Shown piece by piece: positions 1-5,800 of a DNA stretch of 13,182 nt. The stretch is from Nitrospinota bacterium. GTDB lineage: Bacteria > Nitrospinota > Nitrospinia > UBA9942. The stretch covers positions 1 to 13,182 of the forward strand of contig JACRGN010000179.1 of assembly GCA_016234205.1 (NCBI GenBank), given 5' to 3'. The translations under genes and the position numbers were made by a program. Every line of letters begins with the position of its first letter. Positions within the stretch are counted from its first letter, which is position 1. The notes under the pieces are model-generated. The model saw nothing but the letters and a program-made list of their open reading frames with translations. It searched no databases and was not told the origin of the DNA.

Positions 1-461
1 GCCTCTGCAAACCTCTTTGCCTCATCATAAACACCTCTTGGACCTATTGGATTCACATTCCCCCAGTAGTTTTCTTTTTGAGGATGGACAAGGGGGTCAC
101 CATAGACCTCAGATGTGGATGCAAGGACAAACACTGCATTCTTTTCCTTTGCAAGACCCAATGCCTTATGAGTGCCCAATGAACCGACCTTAAGTGTCTG
201 AATAGGATGATTGAGATAATCTATGGGGCTTGCAGGTGATGCAAAGTGGAGTATGTAATCAAGTTTTCCTTCAACATAAATATAATTTGTAACATCGTGC
301 TTTACAAATAAAAATTTCTCATCCCTAATATGTTCAATATTTTTAATATCGCCTGTTATAAAATTATCCATGCAGATTACCTGATGCCCCTTTGACAGCA
401 GATAATCGCATAAATGAGAACCAATAAATCCAGCACCGCCAGTGATTAATATTCTCGACAT
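1..461 (-). CDS. uxs: UDP-glucuronate decarboxylase, N-terminal part (3' end outside window)
   Basis: This SDR-family enzyme converts UDP-glucuronate to UDP-xylose through a bound NAD+ in the cytoplasm. About 153 residues are visible. The protein opens with the Rossmann motif ITGGAGFIGSHL (residues 6-17). It carries FASPASP near residue 75 and the family-typical ASTSEVYGDPLVHPQ, followed by NPIGPRGVYDEAKR, which holds the YxxxK catalytic pair. These last two motifs separate UXS from generic epimerases. The start is the ATG at 459-461, with a GAGAGGA ribosome-binding site about 11 nt upstream. The gene lies 67 bp downstream of ugd on the same strand, and Ugd would make its substrate, so UDP-xylose production for surface polysaccharide is inferred. 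The gap between them contains a heptamer array. Confidence 0.93.
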   Translation of the reverse strand, partial: MSRILITGGAGFIGSHLCDYLLSKGHQVICMDNFITGDIKNIEHIRDEKFLFVKHDVTNYIYVEGKLDYILHFASPASPIDYLNHPIQTLKVGSLGTHKALGLAKEKNAVFVLASTSEVYGDPLVHPQKENYWGNVNPIGPRGVYDEAKRFAE

Positions 462-492
462 AAATAATTCATCCTCTCGCTAAAAAGTAGTA

Positions 493-527
493 ACTGTTTA
501 CTGCCTACTGCTTACTGCCTATTGCTT
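493..527. repeat. Five-unit imperfect heptamer array
   Basis: Five consecutive 7-nt units (actgttt, actgcct, actgctt, actgcct, attgctt) fill most of the 67-bp gap between the ugd stop and the uxs start. The units differ only at the pyrimidine positions. Other heptamers, of unrelated sequence, lie inside fmt at 3374-3438. Confidence 0.8.
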
Positions 528-528
528 C

Positions 529-1902
529 CTACGGTCTCCCTATACTGTAATATTCAAAACCCATCTTCCTTGTCCTCTCAGCATCATATATATTTCTCCC
601 ATCAAAAATAAGAGGGCTATGCATCAGATTCTTTATCCTTTCCATATTTAGCAGTTTAAACTCTCTCCACTCCGTTATAACAACAAGGGCATCAGCACCT
701 TCTGAAACTTCATAGGCATTTGCACAATATTTAACTGCAGGGAGTATCTTCTTTGCATTCTCCATTGCCACAGGGTCATAAGCCTTGATAACAGCCCCCT
801 CATTAAGAAGTATATTAATTATCTCTACGGACTTTGCATCTCTCATATCATCTGTATCAGGCTTAAAGGAAAGCCCCAATACACCTATAATCTTACCTTT
901 TAGACCACCCGTTCCCTGCTTATAACCCCTGCTTACTACTGCAGGGGCAGGCTCTGCAGGGACAAGCTTATCCTTTATAATTTCAACAAAGTGAGGGACC
1001 CTCTTTTTGTTAATATCAAGAATAGACTTGAGGAGTTTAAAATTATAACCAAACTTTTCAGCCGTGTGAACCAATGATTGTATATCCTTTGGGAAACATG
1101 AACCGCCAAAACCGAGGCCTGCGTTCAGAAAGGCTTGTCCTATGCGGGAGTCATATCCAACACCTTTAGCCACATCAGTAACATTTGCACCTGTAAGCTC
1201 ACATATATCTGCTATTGCATTTATAAAGGAAATCTTCATCGCGAGGAAGGCATTGGAAGCATATTTTATAATCTCCGCACTATATACATCGGTGATGAGC
1301 ATTGGCCTGCCGATAGTTGCATAGAGTTCCAACAGTTTTACTGCCACCTGTTTTGTTGGAGCGCCTATGATTATCCTGTCAGGTGACAGGGCATCAGCAA
1401 TAGCAGAACCCTCCCTTAAAAATTCAGGATTTGATACTACATCAAAACTTGTCCCTGCTGGTCGTAAGCTGGGATCGGTATTGCGAGTCATATTCTTTTC
1501 AATAACCTTCCTGACAAAATCCCCTGTCCCCACTGGAACAGTGCTTTTATTCACTATAATCTTATATCCATTTATAGACTTTGCTATCCCCTTTGCCGCA
1601 CCCTCTACATAAGATAGGTCTGTCTCTCCATTATCCTTTGGAGGCGTTCCAACACATATAAAGATTATCTCTGCCTTTTCAACAGCACCATGTAAATCAG
1701 TTGAGAAAAAAAGCCTGTTGTCAACCACATTCCTCTTAACCATCTCCTCAAGCCCAGGCTCATAAATAGGCATTATCCCTTTATTGAGAGAGTCAATCTT
1801 TTCCTTTATCTTATCAACACATGTAACATCATTTCCAAGGTCTGCAAATATAACCCCTGTAACAAGCCCAACATATCCAGTGCCAATAACACAGATGTTC
1901 AT
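529..1902 (-). CDS. ugd: UDP-glucose 6-dehydrogenase
   Basis: This enzyme oxidises UDP-glucose to UDP-glucuronate with two NAD+ in the cytoplasm. The 457-residue product has the N-terminal GTGYVGLV nucleotide-binding loop, VGTPP near 84-88, NKSTVPVGT near 118-126 and NPEFLREG near 158-165. K213 and N217 lie in IIKYASNAFLA, and the catalytic C269 lies in GFGGSCFPKD. The C-terminal UDP-binding domain has LGLSFKPDTDDMRDA. The start ATG overlaps the stop of the preceding dehydrogenase as ATGA, indicating translational coupling. Two stretches look like insertions relative to the family: residues about 139-153 (after VRKVIEKN) and about 313-330 (before GGLKGK). The second coincides with a nested palindrome. 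All the expected catalytic residues remain, so activity is likely. Confidence 0.95.
   Translation of the reverse strand: MNICVIGTGYVGLVTGVIFADLGNDVTCVDKIKEKIDSLNKGIMPIYEPGLEEMVKRNVVDNRLFFSTDLHGAVEKAEIIFICVGTPPKDNGETDLSYVEGAAKGIAKSINGYKIIVNKSTVPVGTGDFVRKVIEKNMTRNTDPSLRPAGTSFDVVSNPEFLREGSAIADALSPDRIIIGAPTKQVAVKLLELYATIGRPMLITDVYSAEIIKYASNAFLAMKISFINAIADICELTGANVTDVAKGVGYDSRIGQAFLNAGLGFGGSCFPKDIQSLVHTAEKFGYNFKLLKSILDINKKRVPHFVEIIKDKLVPAEPAPAVVSRGYKQGTGGLKGKIIGVLGLSFKPDTDDMRDAKSVEIINILLNEGAVIKAYDPVAMENAKKILPAVKYCANAYEVSEGADALVVITEWREFKLLNMERIKNLMHSPLIFDGRNIYDAERTRKMGFEYYSIGRP
913..962. repeat. Nested palindrome inside ugd
   Basis: An outer inverted pair, TCCCTGC (913-919) and GCAGGGA (956-962), encloses an inner perfect pair, CCCCTGC (926-932) and GCAGGGG (941-947). 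The block is in frame and encodes the Pro/Ala-rich segment at residues 313-330, which most Ugd proteins lack. It looks like a small palindromic element tolerated inside the gene. Confidence 0.7.
1444..1488. repeat. Probable repeat-derived in-frame insertion in ugd
   Basis: This block encodes about 15 residues (MTRNTDPSLRPAGT and neighbours) between VIEKN and FDVVSNPEF, where standard Ugd proteins have only a short loop. It contains TCCC at 1452-1455 facing GGGA at 1471-1474, an imperfect palindrome. Origin from a dispersed repeat is inferred; only one copy is visible in this window. Confidence 0.4.
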
Positions 1903-3200
1903 AGTTTAACTATCTTCTCCCTCCCCTCTCTAATATCCTTTGTCGTGTTTCTCGTATCAACAACTATTTTAGAATTTTTCACAACCCATTTATAATCAAT
2001 ATTATTGTGGTCTGTAACAATAACCACACAATCAGCCTCAGCCAAAACATCTTCTCTTAATTCCACCCTTTTTACATCATCTATTTCATGAATAGAATCC
2101 ACATAAGGGTCATGGAAACTCACATCGGCACCCTTGTTCTTTAAATATTTGATGACATCAATTGCAGGCGATTCCCTAACATCACTTACATCCCTTTTAT
2201 ATGTAACCCCCAATATCAAAATCTTTGCACCATTAACACTCTTCTTTTTTTTATTCAATGCATCAACCACCTTTGATACTACATATAAAGGCATCCCCGT
2301 ATTTATCTCACTCGCAAGCTCAATAAATCGTGCAGTATAATTCAAGGTCTTTAATTTCCACGAGAGATAGAGGGGGTCAATTGGTATACAGTGTCCGCCA
2401 AGCCCCGGACCGGGATAAAACGGCATAAATCCAAACGGTTTTGTAGAAGCGGCATCTATAACCTCCCAGACATCCATACCCAGCCTGTCACACATAATAG
2501 CAATTTCATTTACAAGCCCTATGTTGACCGCCCTGAATGTATTCTCCAAAAGCTTCACCATCTCGGCACTCCTTGTTGATGATACAGGTATTACCGTATC
2601 AATTGACTGTTCGTAAAGATACTTGGCGATTTTTGTACACTCTGGTGTTACTCCTCCGATGATCTTCGGTGTATTTTTTGTATGATATTTCTTATTCCCC
2701 GGGTCAACCCTTTCAGGAGAGAAGGCAAGATAAAAATCAACCCCAACCTTTAATCCTGTGGATTCAAGCTCAGGAAGAAGAACTTCATCTGTAGTTCCGG
2801 GATATGTGGTGCTTTCAAGAACTATCAATTGACCCTTGTGTAGATATTTTTTTATCTCAGATGCAGCAGACACAATGTAGGATATATCAGGGTCTCTTGT
2901 CTTTCTCAAAGGTGTGGGGACGCAGATACTTACTGTATCGGCATCTCTTAACAAACTAAAATCAGTAGTAGGGATAAAATTTTTATTTTTGATAAATGAT
3001 TTAACATCATCATCTTTTACATCCTGAACATAGCTTTCACCTTTTTTAAGGGCATCCACTTTACCTTTATCAACATCTATTCCGATTACAGTAAAACCTG
3101 ACTTGCAAAATTCTATTGATAACGGAAGTCCCACATAGCCAAGTCCTATAATACTAACTTTGGCGGTCTTATTTTTAATCTTATCTGACAGATTCTCCAT
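1899..3200 (-). CDS. UDP-N-acetyl-hexosamine 6-dehydrogenase (WbpA/WecC type)
   Basis: A 433-residue member of the UDP-glucose/GDP-mannose dehydrogenase family, which oxidises C6 of a UDP-HexNAc to the uronate with NAD+. It has GLGYVGLPL (19-27), CVPTPLRKTRDPD (93-105), ESTTYPGT (129-136), AFSPERVDPGN (159-169), K216/N220 and the catalytic C271 in GLGGHCIPIDP. FSPERVDPGN together with HCIPIDP points to UDP-GlcNAc 6-dehydrogenase (WbpA/WbpO-like), but UDP-ManNAc dehydrogenase (WecC) cannot be excluded. The ATG has a strong GGAGGAAT ribosome-binding site placed within the 3' end of fmt, so the two genes overlap by 20 nt. Its own stop overlaps the ugd start by 4 nt. It probably supplies an amino-sugar uronate for O-antigen or capsule. 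Confidence 0.88.
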   Translation of the reverse strand: MENLSDKIKNKTAKVSIIGLGYVGLPLSIEFCKSGFTVIGIDVDKGKVDALKKGESYVQDVKDDDVKSFIKNKNFIPTTDFSLLRDADTVSICVPTPLRKTRDPDISYIVSAASEIKKYLHKGQLIVLESTTYPGTTDEVLLPELESTGLKVGVDFYLAFSPERVDPGNKKYHTKNTPKIIGGVTPECTKIAKYLYEQSIDTVIPVSSTRSAEMVKLLENTFRAVNIGLVNEIAIMCDRLGMDVWEVIDAASTKPFGFMPFYPGPGLGGHCIPIDPLYLSWKLKTLNYTARFIELASEINTGMPLYVVSKVVDALNKKKKSVNGAKILILGVTYKRDVSDVRESPAIDVIKYLKNKGADVSFHDPYVDSIHEIDDVKRVELREDVLAEADCVVIVTDHNNIDYKWVVKNSKIVVDTRNTTKDIREGREKIVKL

Positions 3201-4209
3201 TTATTCCTCCAAATATCTCCCCTGCCTTTATATTATGTCCTGAAATAAACTCACCTACACCCATAACCCTTTTCCCTTCAGGCTGTAAAGCCTTTATAAC
3301 AATCAGCCCATTGCTGCAAATAACTTTTATACCATTTCTGTTGACTTCAAAAACTTCACCGTTCTTACAAGCTGCAAGTTGCAAGTTGCAAGTTGCAAGT
3401 TTTAAATCTTGAATCTTGAATCTTGAATCTTGAATCTTATAATCCGTCTTCGTTATCTTCAATCTTTTTCCATTGTAAGATGTATATGCCCCCGGTGCAG
3501 GAGTCAATCCCCTGATTCTATTTACTATTTCTTTAGCACCAATACTCCAATCTATCAAGCAATCTTCTTTTTTCAGTTTCGGCGCGTATGTAGCAATTGA
3601 TGCATCCTGTTTTATTCTTTTTATCGCCCTCTTTTCAAGTCCATCAAGTGTCTCAAGAATAATATCACTCCCCATCTGTGATAGTTTATCGTGTATAGTT
3701 CCTGCATTATCATCTTCCTTTATTTTTATCTCCCTCTGAATTAATATATCTCCCGTATCCATTCCCTCATCCATAAACATTGATGTCACACCTGTCTTTG
3801 TCTCACCATTTATCAATGCCCAGTTTATTGGTGCTGCACCTCTGTATTTTGGAAGTAATGAAGCATGAAGGTTTATACATCCATATCGGGGTAAATTTAG
3901 TATGTCTTTAGGCAGGATATGTCCGAATGCAACAACTACAATACAGTCAGGATTATATTCTTTTATTTTTTTTATAAAATCAGGCTCTCTGACCTTTTCT
4001 GGCTGTAACACATCAATTTTATTGGTTTCTGCAACTACCAGATTCGCTTCGCTCACTGCAAGCTTTACAGGTGAAGGAAGTATCTCTCTACCCCTCCCCT
4101 TTGGTCTATCAGGCTGGGTAACTACAGCAATTATCTTATGATTAGAATTAATCAGTCCTTCTAATGTTGGAACGGCAAAATCTGGAGTCCCCATAAATAT
4201 AATATTCAT
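3181..4209 (-). CDS. fmt: Methionyl-tRNA formyltransferase
   Basis: This enzyme transfers a formyl group from 10-formyl-THF to Met-tRNAfMet for translation initiation. From the ATG at 4207-4209 the protein has 342 residues. It shows MGTPDFAVPTLE at 6-17, TQPDRPKGRG at 31-40, CINLHASLLPKYRGAAPI at 111-128 and GMDTGD at 149-154, giving the catalytic triad N113, H115 and D151. The C-terminal tRNA-binding domain ends with LQPEGKRVM. A TTG three codons upstream is possible, but the ATG gives the canonical MNIIFMGTP start; neither has a strong Shine-Dalgarno sequence. Two segments are extra relative to E. coli Fmt: SEANLVVA at about 53-60, and a repeat-coded stretch within the C-terminal domain. 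The gene heads a sugar-nucleotide operon, with no def neighbour visible. Confidence 0.95.
   Translation of the reverse strand: MNIIFMGTPDFAVPTLEGLINSNHKIIAVVTQPDRPKGRGREILPSPVKLAVSEANLVVAETNKIDVLQPEKVREPDFIKKIKEYNPDCIVVVAFGHILPKDILNLPRYGCINLHASLLPKYRGAAPINWALINGETKTGVTSMFMDEGMDTGDILIQREIKIKEDDNAGTIHDKLSQMGSDIILETLDGLEKRAIKRIKQDASIATYAPKLKKEDCLIDWSIGAKEIVNRIRGLTPAPGAYTSYNGKRLKITKTDYKIQDSRFKIQDLKLATCNLQLAACKNGEVFEVNRNGIKVICSNGLIVIKALQPEGKRVMGVGEFISGHNIKAGEIFGGINGESVR
3374..3438. repeat. Two adjacent heptamer arrays inside fmt
   Basis: Four perfect copies of gcaagtt (3374-3401) are followed, after two bases, by one variant and four perfect copies of gaatctt (3404-3438). Three heptamers make seven codons, so the translation has a seven-residue period (KIQDSRF, KIQDLKL, ATCNLQL). 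The block sits in a loop of the C-terminal tRNA-binding domain and keeps the frame. Gain or loss of one or two units of either array would frameshift fmt. Confidence 0.92.
4041..4062. repeat. Short dispersed element copy in fmt
   Basis: This 22-bp block contains TTCGCTTCGCTCACTGCA on the plus strand. It matches 19 of 22 bases with 6168-6189 in rlmD, and all three differences are transitions. Here it encodes, on the minus strand, most of the extra peptide SEANLVVA of Fmt. Confidence 0.55.
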
Positions 4210-4229
4210 CAAGAACAAAGACTTGATTA

Positions 4230-4405
4230 ATCCGCAGATTACACAGATTTTAAAAAAAATATTTTGTTTTAATCTGCGATAATCTGCGAAATCTGCGGAT
4301 ATATAATTTCCTACATGAACAAAAGAAAAAGATTATTAACCACAGATTTACACAGATAAACACAGATAAATTTAAAAAAGACTTTAGTCTGTAAAAGTCT
4401 GTAGC
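4230..4405. repeat. Decamer-repeat region between fmt and the AKR gene
   Basis: The gene-free stretch 4210-4519 is dominated by units of about 10 bp. There are ccgcagatta/cacagatttt (4232-4251), three aatctgcga-type units (4271-4300), cacagattta plus two cacagataaa (4341-4370), and agtctgtaaa/agtctgtagc (4386-4405). ATCCGCAGATT (4230-4240) and AATCTGCGGAT (4290-4300) form an 11-bp inverted repeat. I see no tRNA or ORF here. A promoter for the fmt operon must lie in or near this stretch, but I cannot fix it. Confidence 0.75.
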
Positions 4406-4413
4406 TAATTCTA

Positions 4414-4452
4414 TTAAAAAGAATTTAGGCTAAAGGTTTTAAACCTTTAGCC
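4414..4452 (-). terminator. Terminator-like hairpin downstream of the AKR gene
   Basis: GGCTAAAGGTTT (4428-4439) and AAACCTTTAGCC (4441-4452) form a perfect 12-bp inverted repeat around a single base. Read on the minus strand it is followed by TAAATTCTTTTT, so it can act as an intrinsic terminator about 70 bp after the AKR stop. The same sequence style (ggctaaag...ctttagcc) is also that of a dispersed palindrome, so it may be a repeat serving as a terminator. Confidence 0.5.
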
Positions 4453-4519
4453 CGCTTTTCATCCTATTATAAAGATGTATAAAAATCAAGATTAGATTGT
4501 GTGTTGGAAGGGAAAATTT

Positions 4520-5314
4520 TTAAGTATGGAGATGGTCGCCAATTCGCCTCATCCATGTCATCTCTTCTTGAGATAATGGTCCCTTATCAAGGGTGGTAAG
4601 TGCCTCTGTCATCTGCTCCATATTTTTAGGACCTGCTATACAGACATTCACATTAGGATTACTGAGGACAAAGCGGTAGCAGTCTGATGCCATTGGGGTT
4701 CTCTCCCCTTTTGGCATCTTTTTGGGGTTAACAAGTCCTCCCCAGCGAGTAGCGGTATATGTAACAACACCGGGACGATTTACTGCGTCAAGATTTGGAA
4801 AAACCTCTGTCTCTGCACCACGGTTTGCAGCATTATAACGGATATGGAAAATATCATAATTGCCTGTCTTTGCAAATTCAGGAAAGGCTCTACGGTTGTG
4901 TCCTGAAATTGCAATAAAGCGAGCAAGTTTTTTCTCTTTCAACTCTGCACATATATCAAGGATTTTCTGAGATGGCTGTGAGTTATACCAGCCGAGGAGG
5001 ATTACATCTACACCATCAAGACCTGTTTTTTGTAAAAATTTCTCAAAGCTTCTGCGGAAAAGGAATTCAACACGCCAATAAACCTGAGCAACTATTATAA
5101 TTTTATCCCTCAGACCTTTCGCACAAAGGCTTTTTATAGCTGTATTCATCCCCTCACGACGTATTGAACCGTGATAAAAATAATTGCATCCCCTTTCAAA
5201 TGCCATTTCAAATGCTTTCGCAGGAGCCCCATAACCTCCTGAAACACCGAGCCTGCACACTTTAAGCCCTGTCCTACCGAGTATTCCTGTTGTAAAAGAA
5301 TTACTATTTGCCAT
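4520..5314 (-). CDS. Aldo/keto reductase-fold protein, catalytic tetrad not conserved
   Basis: A 264-residue protein that follows the AKR barrel layout. It has LGRTGLKVCRLGVSGG at 12-27, an RGCNYFYHGS strand at 41-50, a GVDVILLGWYN strand at 101-111, FIAISGHNRR at 133-142, and a nicotinamide/phosphate-binding C-terminal segment NPNVNVCIAGPKNMEQM at 219-235. The usual Asp of NFFDTA is Y47, the Tyr five residues later is R52, the Lys strand reads IIIVAQVY (Q77) and the His of LIHW is G108. The standard D-Y-K-H tetrad is therefore absent. Function is unknown; it may be a binding protein or use altered chemistry. Its ATG lies 3 nt after the stop of the BON lipoprotein gene with no clear ribosome-binding site, implying coupling. 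Confidence 0.75.
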   Translation of the reverse strand: MANSNSFTTGILGRTGLKVCRLGVSGGYGAPAKAFEMAFERGCNYFYHGSIRREGMNTAIKSLCAKGLRDKIIIVAQVYWRVEFLFRRSFEKFLQKTGLDGVDVILLGWYNSQPSQKILDICAELKEKKLARFIAISGHNRRAFPEFAKTGNYDIFHIRYNAANRGAETEVFPNLDAVNRPGVVTYTATRWGGLVNPKKMPKGERTPMASDCYRFVLSNPNVNVCIAGPKNMEQMTEALTTLDKGPLSQEEMTWMRRIGDHLHT

Positions 5315-5317
5315 GAT

Positions 5318-5674
5318 TCATTTAAGAGTAAGTTTATTTATAACCTTCTTTACTCCTTTTGTATTCTTTGCGGCTATCACTGCCTTTTCTGCCTCATCTT
5401 TAGAGCCTACTCTGCCTTTAAGTGTAACAATACCATTTTCAGTATCCACATTTATCTGAAACGCCTTTAAATCAGGGTCTGCAATTAGTTTTGTCTTTAT
5501 CTTTGTGGTTATCCACTGGTCATCAATTACCTCTCCTGCACTCTGTTCTTTCTTGCCGGCAACATAACCTGCCTCTGCACCCGCACCGCCGGCAACTACA
5601 AACATGCAGCCGCTAAGTGTTGGAAGAAAAGAAATAATTATACCTGTTATAAGTAAAGTAAATTTTTTATTCAT
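5318..5674 (-). CDS. BON-domain lipoprotein
   Basis: A 118-residue exported protein with one BON domain, which in OsmY-like proteins binds phospholipid and supports envelope integrity. From the chosen ATG it has MNKK, a hydrophobic segment and the lipobox LSGC at about 19-22. A glycine/alanine-rich stretch follows (VVAGGAGAEAGYVAG, Gly-zipper-like), then the BON core with DDQWITTKIKTKL, FQINVDTENGIVTLKG and VKKVINKL. An upstream ATG at 5690-5692 is in frame, but the ATG at 5672-5674 has an excellent GGAAGGAGA ribosome-binding site and gives a normal signal peptide. It probably forms a two-gene operon with the AKR-like gene, and it is divergent from rlmD. Confidence 0.88.
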   Translation of the reverse strand: MNKKFTLLITGIIISFLPTLSGCMFVVAGGAGAEAGYVAGKKEQSAGEVIDDQWITTKIKTKLIADPDLKAFQINVDTENGIVTLKGRVGSKDEAEKAVIAAKNTKGVKKVINKLTLK

Positions 5675-5696
5675 TATAGAATCTCCTTCCACTCTA

Positions 5697-5718
5697 CCCT
5701 CTCCCTCCAGGGGAGAGG
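5697..5718. repeat. Small palindrome between the BON lipoprotein gene and rlmD
   Basis: CCCTCTCCC (5697-5705) faces GGGGAGAGG (5710-5718) across four bases, followed by ATTAAGGTGAGGGG. This wording is a common dispersed palindromic phrase in bacterial genomes (recalled, not searched). It lies in the divergent 126-bp intergenic region that must hold both promoters. TATAAT at 5759-5764 is a possible -10 for rlmD, but no good -35 is visible. Confidence 0.55.
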
Positions 5719-5800
5719 ATTAAGGTGAGGGGTGGTTTTTAAGTTTTTTTTATCACAATATAATCTTCTTTACAATACAATTTTATGGCATGATAACATT

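Noticed and set aside
3374..3438. Assembly artefact in fmt
   Set aside because: The frame continues cleanly on both sides into conserved Fmt sequence, so the block is in register as given. The exact unit count could still be wrong.
4210..4519. Possible RNA gene or CRISPR array
   Set aside because: The repeats are about 10 bp with no spacers, and no cloverleaf or other RNA structure is visible apart from the single long hairpin.
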